Source of the DNA: Alphaproteobacteria bacterium
GTDB taxonomy: Bacteria > Pseudomonadota > Alphaproteobacteria > Paracaedibacterales > CAIULA01
Assembly: GCA_019751935.1 (NCBI GenBank)
Contig: JAIEMR010000103.1
Location: 1 to 15,894, forward strand
Length of the DNA: 15,894 bases
Direction: 5' to 3'
Of the stretch, positions 1-8,020 are shown in pieces. Under the pieces are notes generated by a model, which worked only from the letters and a program-made list of their open reading frames with translations, did not search any database and was not told the origin of the DNA. A program made the position numbers and the translations under genes. Within the stretch, counting starts at the first letter, position 1; every line of letters begins with the position of its first letter.

Positions 1-8
1 CATAAAAC

Positions 9-1157
9 TCAACCAGGTGTTAAAATTGCATTATCAACCGAAAAAAACTGCCCTTGCCCAATAAGAGTCTCAAATAACAAAGGATCCGTTCCTGTTAGCC
101 AGGTATTAACAGATCCCTTACATTCTTTTTGATGATTATTTTGCAAGGCACATATCTGATCGAACAATACCACACGGTGATGAAAATCTAAATGGGCAAT
201 TACATCATCAAGCAAAAGAACTATAAGTCTGTCGTCATTTCTAACTTTTTGTTGAATAAACGAAAATATAGAAGCAATTAAAAGAATCTTTTGTTCTCCC
301 GTGGAACACTGAGAAGCAATCATTCCTTTCGTATTATGTATAACATTCCAATCACTTCGGTGAGGGCCTATGCGTGTTGTGCCACTTTCTCTATCTGTTG
401 TTCTGTTTTTTTGGAATTCTTCCATCAATTTGGCTTCAATATTAACGGCATAACCATTTAAAACCCATTCATCTATTTCACCCAGCATTTGACTTGTAAA
501 CCTTGGAAACAGGTCATGTTGATATTCTTGACCTTCATTTAAGCGTTGCATTAGGTTTTTACGGGCAATAGCAATGGCTACGCCTAGGGATGAGAGTTGT
601 TCTTCTAAAGATTTTAGCCATAAAGGTTCTCCGCCTTGCCTTAGGATCTGGAGGCGTTCTCTTAAAGCATATTCATAGCGATTCAATCTTTCGCTATGAA
701 GGGGATCTTCTGCATACACCAAACGATCGATGAATTTGCGGCGTGTTGAGGGGGATTCCAAAAAGATCCTGTCGGTTTCGGGAGTTAGCCAAATAATATT
801 AAGCCATTCTGAAAAGGAATTTTGCCCTCTAACCGATTCATGTTGGATTTTATGAACACGCTTTTCACCGCTTTGGTGCGTAGAAGAAAGTTCTAATCCC
901 GTTGATAATTGAACCTCATTATTTAAGATAAGAGAAGTGGCCCATAATAAAGGAGAACTTTTAAGGGAAGCATTTGAAATCTCAGAAAGCTTTGCCCCCC
1001 TAAGGCCTCTACCAGGAGAAAAAAGAGAAATGGCTTCTAAAATATTGGTCTTTCCAGCCCCATTGGGGCCTGTTAAGATAACAGGCGCTGGAATAAGGGA
1101 CAAATTTAATTCTTCGTAATTTCTGAAATGGAATAGGGAAAGAGATTTTATACTCAT
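9..1157 (-). CDS. recF: RecF, DNA replication and repair ATPase
   Basis: RecF is an SMC/ABC-type ATPase that binds gapped DNA and, with RecO and RecR, loads RecA at stalled or gapped forks in the cytoplasm. The 382-residue protein is close to usual length. Visible landmarks are the N-terminal SxxLxxFRNY start, a Walker A P-loop GPNGAGKT at residues 30-37, an ABC signature STGEQ at 285-289, a Walker B LIVLLLDD at 311-318 and a D-loop AHLD at 321-324. All ATPase motifs look intact. It lies downstream of dnaN on the same strand, the classical dnaN-recF order, with a palindromic repeat in the 156-bp gap. Another ATG sits 5 bp past the stop at the window edge (positions 3-1); gyrB is the usual neighbour there, but nothing else of that gene is visible. 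Confidence 0.96.
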   Translation of the reverse strand: MSIKSLSLFHFRNYEELNLSLIPAPVILTGPNGAGKTNILEAISLFSPGRGLRGAKLSEISNASLKSSPLLWATSLILNNEVQLSTGLELSSTHQSGEKRVHKIQHESVRGQNSFSEWLNIIWLTPETDRIFLESPSTRRKFIDRLVYAEDPLHSERLNRYEYALRERLQILRQGGEPLWLKSLEEQLSSLGVAIAIARKNLMQRLNEGQEYQHDLFPRFTSQMLGEIDEWVLNGYAVNIEAKLMEEFQKNRTTDRESGTTRIGPHRSDWNVIHNTKGMIASQCSTGEQKILLIASIFSFIQQKVRNDDRLIVLLLDDVIAHLDFHHRVVLFDQICALQNNHQKECKGSVNTWLTGTDPLLFETLIGQGQFFSVDNAILTPG

Positions 1158-1180
1158 CGTGAATGAAGATATTTTTTTTC

Positions 1181-1264
1181 TGGATCGCCACGCTTCGCTC
1201 TCGATGACGATTTTCCGTCATTGCGAGGAGTCCCCAAAGGATGTTGGGGGGACGTGGCAATCCA
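1181..1264. repeat. GTCATTGCGAG-type palindromic repeat (REP/RPE-like)
   Basis: The outer arms TGGATCGCCACG (1181-1192) and CGTGGCAATCCA (1253-1264) are complementary apart from one wobble position. Inside them, a CTCTCGATGACG arm faces CGTCATTGCGAG, and a second small hairpin is formed by GTCCCC (1230-1235) and GGGGAC (1248-1253). The core GTCATTGCGAGGAG...GTGGCAATCCA is a dispersed palindromic repeat known from many low-GC alphaproteobacterial genomes, Rickettsia-like ones among them. It fills the gap between dnaN and recF. Any open frame across it is an artefact of the repeat. It could fold in the dnaN-recF transcript and affect processing or partial termination, but that is inference. Confidence 0.75.
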
Positions 1265-1313
1265 AATTTTAAAGAGATTTAGATGTATGCTGTTCTGCAT
1301 GTGAAAGATATGC

Positions 1314-2447
1314 TTAAACTCTCATCGGCATCAGAATAAAGGTAGAATTGGGACTATTTATTGGTCTTAAAAGGACAGAAGACTCACCGTCCGCAAGCAA
1401 AAATTCTATTTCATCGGTACTGATCTGTTGAGCAATGTCGATTAAATAACGCACGTTAAAGCAAATTTCAAAGGCATCGTTGTAGGCAAAATCCACATCT
1501 AATTCTTCAACAGCACTACCTGAATCGGTGCTGACTGCGGAAAGAACTGCTGAGTTTTCAGAGATTTTAAGTTTGATTGCCCTAACTTTGTCATTCACAA
1601 CTGTTCCAACCCGGTCAACTGCTTCTGCAAAAGCTTTGGTGCTTACAATCAAGACCTTATCATTTTCAATGGCCATAGCTGCTTGATAGTCAGGAAAGGT
1701 GCCATCAACAAGACGAGAGCTTAACACAGCATTGGTGTTTGTTCCTTCTAGGGCAAACTCAACACGTGAACCTGAAATGCCGATTTGAACAGGTTGTTCA
1801 GCTTCATCAAGAAGTTTGCGAATTTCAGTGATTGTTTTCCTGCCAATAATAATCTCAGGCATACCGATTGAGCCTTCAGGAGCTTCGCATTCAACGCAAG
1901 CGAGTCTGTGCATGTCCGTTGCAACGGCACGCAAAATATTTTTTCCATCAACTGAAAGGGTGTGAAAATGAATGCCATTTAAATGATACCGCGTTTCTTC
2001 TGTGGACATGGCAAAGCGCGTTGTGTCAATCAAATGCTTTAAAATAGGTGCAGGCAATGTGAAATGATGGGTCAGATCACTATGCGTTAATTGAGGGAAA
2101 TCATCGGATGGCAGCGATGGTAATTCAAACCTTGATCTTCCGGAACTAACCGTTAATTGCGACGTTTCTGGATTGTAATTAAGGGTGATTGGGGTTGTAT
2201 CGCTGAGTTTTCGAACAACTTCGTAAAGAAGATGGGCTGGTACACTGATTGTTCCCGGCTCTTCCACATTTGCTGAAACTGTTTCAATTAAAGCTATGTC
2301 CATATCTGTTGAGGTTAGCAATAACTTATTTGGAATAGCTGTTAAGAGTACATGGCTTAAAATTGGCACTGTTGTTCTTTTTTCAACAACGCTTTGTCCA
2401 TGGGAAAGGGCTTTTAGAAAAGGGGATTTTTCTATAATAAGTTTCAT
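1314..2447 (-). CDS. dnaN: DNA polymerase III subunit beta (sliding clamp)
   Basis: DnaN forms the ring-shaped homodimer that tethers DNA polymerase III and repair proteins to DNA. The 377 residues are of normal length and cover the three clamp domains. Recognisable features include the N-terminal pattern leading to VVEKRTTVPILSHVLL, the middle TRFAMSTEETRYHLNGI segment, the DGTFPDY segment and the conserved C-terminal ending MPMRV, where the peptide-binding pocket residues lie. The start at 2447 is the only one giving the usual clamp N terminus; its ribosome binding site is weak. acnA lies upstream and recF downstream on the same strand. dnaA, the usual upstream neighbour, is absent from this window, so this copy may not sit next to the replication origin. 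Confidence 0.97.
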   Translation of the reverse strand: MKLIIEKSPFLKALSHGQSVVEKRTTVPILSHVLLTAIPNKLLLTSTDMDIALIETVSANVEEPGTISVPAHLLYEVVRKLSDTTPITLNYNPETSQLTVSSGRSRFELPSLPSDDFPQLTHSDLTHHFTLPAPILKHLIDTTRFAMSTEETRYHLNGIHFHTLSVDGKNILRAVATDMHRLACVECEAPEGSIGMPEIIIGRKTITEIRKLLDEAEQPVQIGISGSRVEFALEGTNTNAVLSSRLVDGTFPDYQAAMAIENDKVLIVSTKAFAEAVDRVGTVVNDKVRAIKLKISENSAVLSAVSTDSGSAVEELDVDFAYNDAFEICFNVRYLIDIAQQISTDEIEFLLADGESSVLLRPINSPNSTFILMPMRV

Positions 2448-2555
2448 AATTTAAGGAACCTACAGATATGATTTTAAGAATTTTAAACTTTTTAGATCCC
2501 TTATGAATAGCACAAAGCAACCCGAAAGGCGAAGAGGGAAAGTTGGAAAACTCTC

Positions 2556-5144
2556 CTACTTATTTAAAAGCTCCAACACATAAGGCAAGATCCCGCCCTT
2601 TTGGAAATACTCGACTTCATCTTGGGTGTCAATTCGGCAGTTTAGGTCAATGTTTTGCTGCTTGCCATCAGATGTATTAATAAGGCAGACAATTTTCATG
2701 CCTGGCTTTATTCCATTTTCCAGTCCTAATAGGTGAATGTATTCCTTGCCATTCAGCCCTAAAGTTTTTCTGGTAACATCTTTTGGAAACTCCAAGGGCA
2801 GAACGCCCATACCAACTAAATTGGAACGGTGAATACGCTCAAAGCTTTCGGCAATAACAGCTTTAACACCTAAAAGGCGCGTCCCTTTTGCTGCCCAGTC
2901 ACGAGACGAACCGCTGCCATATTCTTTGCCTGCAAAAATTACAAGGGGTGTGTTTTTTTCTTGATATTTCATGGCAGCATCGTAAATGGACATCTCTTCG
3001 GCCTTATCGTTTAAATGAAGAGTGACTCCACCTACGCGACCTGGCGTCATTTCATTTTGCAGGCGAACATTGGCGAAGGTTCCTCTCATCATGGCTTCAT
3101 GATTTCCGCGCCTTGTTCCATAAGCATTGAAATTTTCCAACGAAACACCGCTTTGACTTAAATAATGCCCAGCTGGACTCCTGGCTTTAATATTTCCTGC
3201 AGGTGAAATGTGATCGGTCGTGATGCTGTCCCCGAGTAGGGCTAAAATACGGGCCCCTTTGATATCTGTCATGACATGGTTTTTTTCATTAAAATAGGGA
3301 AGATTTTTAATGTAGGTGCTTTTTTCAGACCAATTGTAGGTAACCGATGGAGGTGATTTTATTTTCTGCCATTCTTTGTCGCCTTTAAAGACGTCTTGGT
3401 ATTTCTTTTTAAACGTCTCTGGTGTCACAAACTGCTGAATGACAGCCTTGATTTCGGCAGAGGAGGGCCAGATATCGCGTAAATAGATATCCTTTCCATT
3501 TGTACCTTTTCCTATAGGCTCATTTTGTAAATCAATAGCGGTTGTTCCTGCTAGTGCATAGGCAACGACCAATGGGGGGGACGCTAGATAATTCGCCTTA
3601 ACCTCTGGATGAATACGCCCCTCAAAGTTGCGATTTCCTGATAGAACGCCAGAAACTGTTAAATCATTTTCCTTGATGGCTTTACTGATTTCAGGGGCGA
3701 GAGGGCCTGAATTACCAATACAAGTTGTGCATCCATATCCCACTAGATAAAATCCAATATCTTCAAGATCCTTCATAAGGCCAGAGTTTTCAAGGTATTC
3801 AGTGACAACTTGGGATCCCGGAGCAAGAGATGTTTTGACCCAAGGTTTAGAACGTAACCCTAAAGCCTTTGCTTTTTTGGCAACCAGAGCAGCGCCAATC
3901 ATCACGGATGGGTTTGAGGTGTTTGTACAACTGGTAATAGCAGCAATGACAACATCGTGGTTATGAAGAGAATAATCTTTTTCTGTGACCTCAATGCTTG
4001 GACCTTTTGGAGTCAGACTAAGGGCGGTCTTTTTCATATCCGGTAAAAGGATTTTATCCTGAGGGCGCTTAGGTCCAGCTAAGGTTGGCTGAATTGTTCC
4101 AAGGTCAATTTCAAGAACGTCCTTAAATACCGGGTTTTCTTTCGTGCGCCATAAACCTTGTGCTTTTGCATAGGCCTCAACCAAAGCGATTTGATCCGAA
4201 CTGCGCCCCGTTAGCGTTAAATAATTTATGGTTTCTTGATCAATTGGGAAAAAGCCACAAGTGGCCCCATATTCAGGCGCCATATTAGAAACGGTTGCAC
4301 GATCGGCAAGACTTAAGTGGTCAAGACCATTTCCAAAAAATTCCACAAATTTACCAACCACACCTTTTTTACGTAACAGGTTTGTAATAGTTAAAACTAA
4401 ATCAGTTGCCGTGCTACCCTCAGGCAGAGTCCCTTTTAGATGCACCCCCACAACCTCTGGAATTAGCATGGAAATAGGTTGGCCTAACATGGCAGCCTCA
4501 GCCTCAATGCCGCCAACGCCCCAGCCAAGGATCGATAAGGCGTTAATCATGGTTGTATGACTGTCCGTCCCAAAAACCGTATCAGGATAAGCAATTTCAT
4601 TACCGTTTTCATCCATATATATCCAGACAACTTTTCCTAAATATTCTAGATTCACCTGATGGCAGATACCTGTTCCAGGTGGCACCACACGGAAGTTTTT
4701 AAAAGCTGTTTGTCCCCAGTGCAAAAATTCGTAGCGTTCAAAGTTTCGCTCATACTCAAGGCTTACGTTTTTCTCAAAAGCCTCAGTGTTTCCAAAGCTA
4801 TCGACTGTGACCGAATGGTCGGTTACTAAATCAACAGGAATCATTGGGTTAACTTTCATTGGATCTCCGCCATTTTTTTTCATGGCATCGCGCATGGCTG
4901 CTAAATCAACGATGGCGGGAACACCTGTAAAGTCCTGCATTAAAATACGCGCTGGTTTAAAGGCGATTTCACTTGGATTGCCCTGGATTATGTCATTCAG
5001 GCTTTCCTTTGACGCATTATGACGCAAAAGATTTTCAAGTAAGATCTTTAAAGAAAAGGGCAGATGGCTAATGTCACCTAAATCCGCTAAAGGGTAGTAA
5101 TGATAGGTTTTGCCATTCACTTGAAGGGTGTTAGTGCGTGCCAT
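2556..5144 (-). CDS. acnA: Aconitate hydratase A
   Basis: This TCA-cycle enzyme isomerises citrate to isocitrate through cis-aconitate using a [4Fe-4S] cluster. The protein is 862 residues, slightly short of the usual 890 or so for AcnA/IRP-type aconitases, mainly through a compact N terminus. The three cluster cysteines are C406 (in ITSCTNTSNPSVM), C472 and C475 (in GYGCTTCIGNSG), with the 66- and 3-residue spacing of the family. The substrate-binding DSHTTMINALSILGWGVGGIEAE segment and the C-terminal swivel-domain motifs (GDSITTDHISPAG, YGSGSSRDWAAKG) are present, so the enzyme looks active. The gene stops 108 bp before dnaN on the same strand. I see no convincing promoter or strong Shine-Dalgarno; the start is set by homology to the AcnA N terminus (KTYHYYPL). 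Confidence 0.97.
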   Translation of the reverse strand: MARTNTLQVNGKTYHYYPLADLGDISHLPFSLKILLENLLRHNASKESLNDIIQGNPSEIAFKPARILMQDFTGVPAIVDLAAMRDAMKKNGGDPMKVNPMIPVDLVTDHSVTVDSFGNTEAFEKNVSLEYERNFERYEFLHWGQTAFKNFRVVPPGTGICHQVNLEYLGKVVWIYMDENGNEIAYPDTVFGTDSHTTMINALSILGWGVGGIEAEAAMLGQPISMLIPEVVGVHLKGTLPEGSTATDLVLTITNLLRKKGVVGKFVEFFGNGLDHLSLADRATVSNMAPEYGATCGFFPIDQETINYLTLTGRSSDQIALVEAYAKAQGLWRTKENPVFKDVLEIDLGTIQPTLAGPKRPQDKILLPDMKKTALSLTPKGPSIEVTEKDYSLHNHDVVIAAITSCTNTSNPSVMIGAALVAKKAKALGLRSKPWVKTSLAPGSQVVTEYLENSGLMKDLEDIGFYLVGYGCTTCIGNSGPLAPEISKAIKENDLTVSGVLSGNRNFEGRIHPEVKANYLASPPLVVAYALAGTTAIDLQNEPIGKGTNGKDIYLRDIWPSSAEIKAVIQQFVTPETFKKKYQDVFKGDKEWQKIKSPPSVTYNWSEKSTYIKNLPYFNEKNHVMTDIKGARILALLGDSITTDHISPAGNIKARSPAGHYLSQSGVSLENFNAYGTRRGNHEAMMRGTFANVRLQNEMTPGRVGGVTLHLNDKAEEMSIYDAAMKYQEKNTPLVIFAGKEYGSGSSRDWAAKGTRLLGVKAVIAESFERIHRSNLVGMGVLPLEFPKDVTRKTLGLNGKEYIHLLGLENGIKPGMKIVCLINTSDGKQQNIDLNCRIDTQDEVEYFQKGGILPYVLELLNK

Positions 5145-5223
5145 AAATCCAACGGTAGATTCAGATAAATTTACCTTAGCCTACCTTGGATGGGTTGATG
5201 TTTTCAATAGGGACTGTTCTGCT

Positions 5224-5274
5224 GGATTCTCGTCATCCCTGCATTTTTTCAATACAATGGGTGATGACGAACAA
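5224..5274. repeat. Short inverted repeat, copy 1, downstream of the 170-aa exported-protein gene
   Basis: The arms TCGTCATC (5230-5237) and GATGACGA (5263-5270) are perfectly complementary and extended by CCC/GGG. The sequence resembles the element at 5904-5952: both start GGATTCTCGTCA, both have a T-rich loop, and both end GTGATGACGA. It lies about 40 bp past the stop of the minus-strand gene at 5315-5827, so it would form a hairpin in the 3' region of that transcript. No long U-run follows on the minus strand, so it is more likely an mRNA 3'-end stabiliser or repeat element than a classical terminator. Confidence 0.6.
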
Positions 5275-5314
5275 TTTACTTGTTAAAGTAATTGGATTTC
5301 TTCCTTACCTTTAA

Positions 5315-5827
5315 TTATCCCCAAACATGCCCCGTCATGCTTACGCCTAGGTCATCAGCCGTAACTGCAGCGATAGCGGCGGTATTTAATGCAGTTATCC
5401 TGTCAAACAATAAGTGGGCAGCTGTGTTAATTTGTGCTGCAGTTGGTTCAAAATTTAAGTTATACGCTAAGGGTGTGATGTCAACTCCAATTGTTCCTCC
5501 AGCGCGAGTAAGAGCAGTGTTTAAAGCACCTAGAAAAGCTGTTGTTTGATTGTACTCAGCACTAGGAACTGTTGTTAAAGAGATTAATTCGATTACAGTT
5601 CCTCTTAAAAGAATCTTTGCATGTCTTATTGCGCTATTTCCTTCTAGAGTTGGATCAAAAGAAGGGGCTAAAAGGAAGTTAACTGTATGTTGAGTAAAGG
5701 CAAGTGTTGTAGAGGAGGTAAATCCTAAGCCCTTTAAGTCTTGCAGGGGGTCACTAGCGCTAAAAGATGACCCAGTTACCATTGCTGAAATCAAGACAGT
5801 TTTGATAAGTTTTTCAAATATTTTCAT
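5315..5827 (-). CDS. Exported protein of unknown function (paralogue of the adjacent 331-aa protein)
   Basis: I do not recognise the family. The 170-residue product begins with a short basic segment, a hydrophobic stretch (about residues 9-22) and a small-residue region SSFSA, consistent with a Sec signal peptide cleaved near residues 23-25; the mature part would be exported to the periplasm or beyond. It is clearly homologous to the N-terminal half of its upstream neighbour (5974-6969): matched blocks include GFTS (35-38), FDPTL (57-61), LLRGTV (73-78), VDI (115-117) and PTA (128-130), in the same order with similar spacing. It lacks the neighbour's long C-terminal part. There is no obvious Shine-Dalgarno. 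A promoter-like block shared with two other exported-protein genes lies at 5878-5905. Confidence 0.75.
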   Translation of the reverse strand: MKIFEKLIKTVLISAMVTGSSFSASDPLQDLKGLGFTSSTTLAFTQHTVNFLLAPSFDPTLEGNSAIRHAKILLRGTVIELISLTTVPSAEYNQTTAFLGALNTALTRAGGTIGVDITPLAYNLNFEPTAAQINTAAHLLFDRITALNTAAIAAVTADDLGVSMTGHVWG

Positions 5828-5877
5828 GTGTGTGCGCTATAGGTGTACTTTAATACTACTGATAAAGCTTAAATTAT

Positions 5878-5905
5878 GAAAATAAAAATGCAAGTGGGAA
5901 GATGG
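5878..5905 (-). promoter_or_regulatory. Shared upstream motif, copy A (upstream of the 170-aa exported protein)
   Basis: On the minus strand this block reads CCATCTTCCCACTTGCAT followed by TTTTATTTTC. It aligns almost base for base with the blocks at 7015-7042 and 10518-10543. A TTGCAT -35-like hexamer lies at 5893-5888. The -10 box is less clear than in the other two copies; TAAGCT with 16-bp spacing is the best candidate. The block starts 51 bp upstream of the ATG, a distance conserved in all three copies. It may be a promoter with an activator site upstream of the -35 box. Confidence 0.5.
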
Positions 5906-5952
5906 ATTCTCGTCACCACTGTATTTTTATAAGGAGTGAGTGATGACGAGAA
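5904..5952. repeat. Short inverted repeat, copy 2, downstream of the 331-aa exported-protein gene
   Basis: The arms TTCTCGTCACCACT (5907-5920) and AGTGATGACGAGAA (5939-5952) form a 14-bp stem with one imperfect pair. In a minus-strand transcript that pair is a G-U wobble, which favours folding in the transcript of the gene ending at 5974. The sequence is homologous to copy 1 at 5224-5274. It abuts the promoter-like motif of the next gene at 5905. Without a U-run it is not a textbook terminator. Confidence 0.6.
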
Positions 5953-5973
5953 AGCGATTGATCAGAAAAGATC

Positions 5974-6969
5974 TTATTTTTTACCAGACGAGCCCACACC
6001 TTTGCCGCTAACACTCAAATCTTCTACAGCAACTCTAGAGCTTGCACTTTCTGTAGCAACTGCTGCTGAATCTCTAACTAAGTCTATCTTTCCTGGTTTG
6101 CTGTCGCTGATTCTAAAGCCTTTTGATAACAAATCCCTTATTGCAATTTCAGGGCTTTGAGTTGGATACATACGTATCATTGGCCCCGCACAGCCTCCTG
6201 GTAGTCTATAACGAATTTCAAAAATTAAGGATGAATCAGTCGAACTTACCAGATAAGACGGTGTAACCGGTGTAGTAATGCCACCAGCTCCGGCGCTGGC
6301 TCCACCAACAACTGCGGCGGGGGTTTCAGTAAAAGATGCTGCTTCTTTGTATTGTATACTTATTTTTCCTAATGCTGGCTGTATCACAGTACACTGATCA
6401 GTTGTGAAACAATCTTTTAGGAATATCATATACTTTTCAGGCTCTGTTATTTCATGGCTATGGAGCAGGGTTCCATCTGGGTTGTAATAAGTGGCTACAA
6501 AAGGGTTGGTAAGAGATGAAGGGGTGCCGCGTCGAGAAGGAAAATTAACCACCCTATAAAATAAAGAATTAGCATTTTCCAACTGTAAAGCTGTAGGGTA
6601 CATGCTTGCATTATAGCCAATTGACCCAATATCTACCTCAATTGGGTTGTCGTTTACTGCAAAGCAATTGTTCATTTCTTGTATGCGTTTAGATGTAACC
6701 ATCCCTACAGTCCCAAGTAGCAGTGCTTTTGTGCGCCTTGTTTCTGAGTCTTTTCCCAAGCTGGGGTCAAATCTTGGGTCTGAAATGACATTTAAAGCTT
6801 CTCTTGAAAAGCTGAGTTTGATTGGGCTTGTAAAACCGATTCCTGCAATGGTTTCCATAGTGTCGTTATCTTGATCAGCAAAATTATATACAGTCCCAGA
6901 AGCAAAAGATGCATCCGTTACCATTGCTGTAATAAAGACAATTTTGATAAGTTTTCCAAAGTTTCTCAT
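5974..6969 (-). CDS. Exported protein of unknown function (331 aa, tandem paralogue)
   Basis: I do not recognise the family. The protein starts with a basic N terminus and a hydrophobic stretch (about residues 6-18) ending in SFASG, a probable Sec signal peptide nearly identical in pattern to that of its downstream neighbour. Residues 40-140 match the whole mature part of the 170-aa paralogue: GFTS (45-48), FDPSL (67-71), LLLGTV (83-88), VDI (112-114), PTA (125-127). The remaining 190 or so residues are unique. They contain a cysteine pair in CFTTDQC, a Gly/Ala-rich stretch (VVGGASAGAGGITTP) that may be a linker, a segment RLPGGCAGPMIRMYP, and a Ser/Val/Gly-rich tail. Tandem duplication followed by gain or loss of the C-terminal part is the simplest explanation. 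A promoter-like block lies 46 bp upstream. Confidence 0.75.
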   Translation of the reverse strand: MRNFGKLIKIVFITAMVTDASFASGTVYNFADQDNDTMETIAGIGFTSPIKLSFSREALNVISDPRFDPSLGKDSETRRTKALLLGTVGMVTSKRIQEMNNCFAVNDNPIEVDIGSIGYNASMYPTALQLENANSLFYRVVNFPSRRGTPSSLTNPFVATYYNPDGTLLHSHEITEPEKYMIFLKDCFTTDQCTVIQPALGKISIQYKEAASFTETPAAVVGGASAGAGGITTPVTPSYLVSSTDSSLIFEIRYRLPGGCAGPMIRMYPTQSPEIAIRDLLSKGFRISDSKPGKIDLVRDSAAVATESASSRVAVEDLSVSGKGVGSSGKK

Positions 6970-7001
6970 GTGTATTTTCCCATTATATGATTAATGCAGT
7001 A

Positions 7002-7042
7002 TATTTAAGATGCGAAAAATAAAATTACAAGGGGGAAAATGG
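7002..7042 (-). promoter_or_regulatory. Shared upstream motif, copy B, with a promoter-like -35/-10 pair
   Basis: On the minus strand the block 7042-7015 reads CCATTTTCCCCCTTGTAA and then TTTTATTTTT, matching copies at 5878-5905 and 10518-10543. It contains a -35-like TTGTAA (7030-7025), a 17-bp spacer and a -10-like TAAATA (7007-7002). A TATACT lies slightly further downstream as an alternative -10. The start codon of the 331-aa gene is at 6969, so the leader would be about 30 nt. The TTCCCCC stretch upstream of the -35 box is part of the conserved block and could be an activator site. Confidence 0.55.
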
Positions 7043-7062
7043 AAGAAATCTAGTTTTTATTT

Positions 7063-7093
7063 AAAGACTACAATTATTGTAATTTAGGTCTTA
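7063..7093. other. Imperfect inverted repeat downstream of arnD
   Basis: A 13-bp palindrome, TACAAT-T-ATTGTA (7069-7081), is flanked by AAGAC on the left and GTCTT on the right, the right half being offset by six bases. It lies between the stop of the deformylase gene (7124) and the promoter-like block of the next gene. It could be a weak 3' hairpin or an operator-like site. There is no U-tract, so I do not call it a terminator. Confidence 0.25.
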
Positions 7094-7123
7094 AGAGAAC
7101 TAGAAAACTCTTTAAAGATTTAC

Positions 7124-8020
7124 TTATCCATGCATTGCAAGTGTGCCAGAACGTCCATCCACATTTCCTTGGATCAAAGGTAAGGTGGGTATCTTTTCTT
7201 TTCTAGCCAAGATTTCAACAGCTAACTGCTGTAATGGAACGATTGTTATGCCGCCCTCTAGACATTTCCTTAAAAATGCCTCAAACCATTCTAGGTAAGC
7301 CATTCCTTCAAGTTCAGCATGAAGGGTCAAAACATTCAATTTATCTGGCTGAATTAAGCTTAAATAATGGTCATGCAGTGTTTCAAACGGGTATTCAGGC
7401 CTGCCTAATAACTCATCTAAAGTTGGAAGCGTTGTTGGAATCTGAAGCGTTGTAAAGGTTCGTCTGCCTGCAACTGGGTAAAATGCTTTTTCTCCGCGCG
7501 TGTCACTGGCATAAAGCAAATTATGATCGTCATAGGCAGCAAGACTGTGCTTTGAAGCTTGCCATCCAGCAGCACCCATTGTCCGTGCTAAAAATCCAAA
7601 CACAGTTTTAAATAGTTCATGGGTTTTATTGACCTCATGCCTTACGGTTGCCTCATCCAATGTATGAAGCTTGTCTTGCCAATAGATGTGATCATAACAA
7701 TGAATACCAACTTCATGGCCTGCATCCCTAACGCTTTTCATAAGATCAGCATGCTTTTTAGCAATATGAGGACCTGGCCATAACAGTCCATTACAAATTG
7801 TTTTAAGTCCATAAACTTGAAGAACGCTTGTTCTGCTGACTTTTTTAAAAAAGCCAGGCCTAAAAATGCGTTTCAAAGCGCGTCCGGTATTATCAGGCCC
7901 TAAAGAAAACAAAAACGTTGCTTTGATCTCAAGCGCATCAAAAAGTTTTAAAAGATTTGGAACGCCAATGCGTGTTCCCATTTCGGTATCAATATCAATT
8001 TTTAATCCAAGTTTTGTCAT
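7124..8020 (-). CDS. arnD: ArnD-type polysaccharide deacetylase (deformylase of undecaprenyl-phosphate 4-formamido-L-arabinose)
   Basis: ArnD removes the formyl group from undecaprenyl-phosphate 4-deoxy-4-formamido-L-arabinose at the inner membrane, a step of the L-Ara4N modification of lipid A that lowers its negative charge. The 298-residue protein is a NodB-fold enzyme. It begins MTKLGLKIDIDTEMGTRIGVP, with the metal-site aspartates D9 and D11. It carries H107 and H111 in HEVGIHCYDHIYW, AAGW at 150-153, and the HAELEG motif with H234, all arranged as in enterobacterial ArnD. The C-terminal GNVDGRSG also matches that family. The start overlaps the stop of the upstream decarboxylase gene by 4 nt (ATGA), so the two are translationally coupled. 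A different bacterial deacetylase is possible, but the N terminus and the neighbour make ArnD much the best call. Confidence 0.88.
   Translation of the reverse strand: MTKLGLKIDIDTEMGTRIGVPNLLKLFDALEIKATFLFSLGPDNTGRALKRIFRPGFFKKVSRTSVLQVYGLKTICNGLLWPGPHIAKKHADLMKSVRDAGHEVGIHCYDHIYWQDKLHTLDEATVRHEVNKTHELFKTVFGFLARTMGAAGWQASKHSLAAYDDHNLLYASDTRGEKAFYPVAGRRTFTTLQIPTTLPTLDELLGRPEYPFETLHDHYLSLIQPDKLNVLTLHAELEGMAYLEWFEAFLRKCLEGGITIVPLQQLAVEILARKEKIPTLPLIQGNVDGRSGTLAMHG

Noticed and set aside
1..3. Possible start codon of a gene downstream of recF (gyrB in the usual order)
   Set aside because: Only an ATG on the minus strand is visible, 5 bp after the recF stop, with no strong Shine-Dalgarno. Three bases cannot support a gene call.
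1009..1260. 83-codon minus-strand open frame spanning the recF start and the palindromic repeat
   Set aside because: It overlaps recF in another frame and its C-terminal part carries the frame-shifted P-loop of recF; the N-terminal part is the repeat.
7125..7133. DnaA-box-like TTATCCATG
   Set aside because: A single imperfect site inside the 3' end of arnD, with no cluster nearby; no origin can be claimed.
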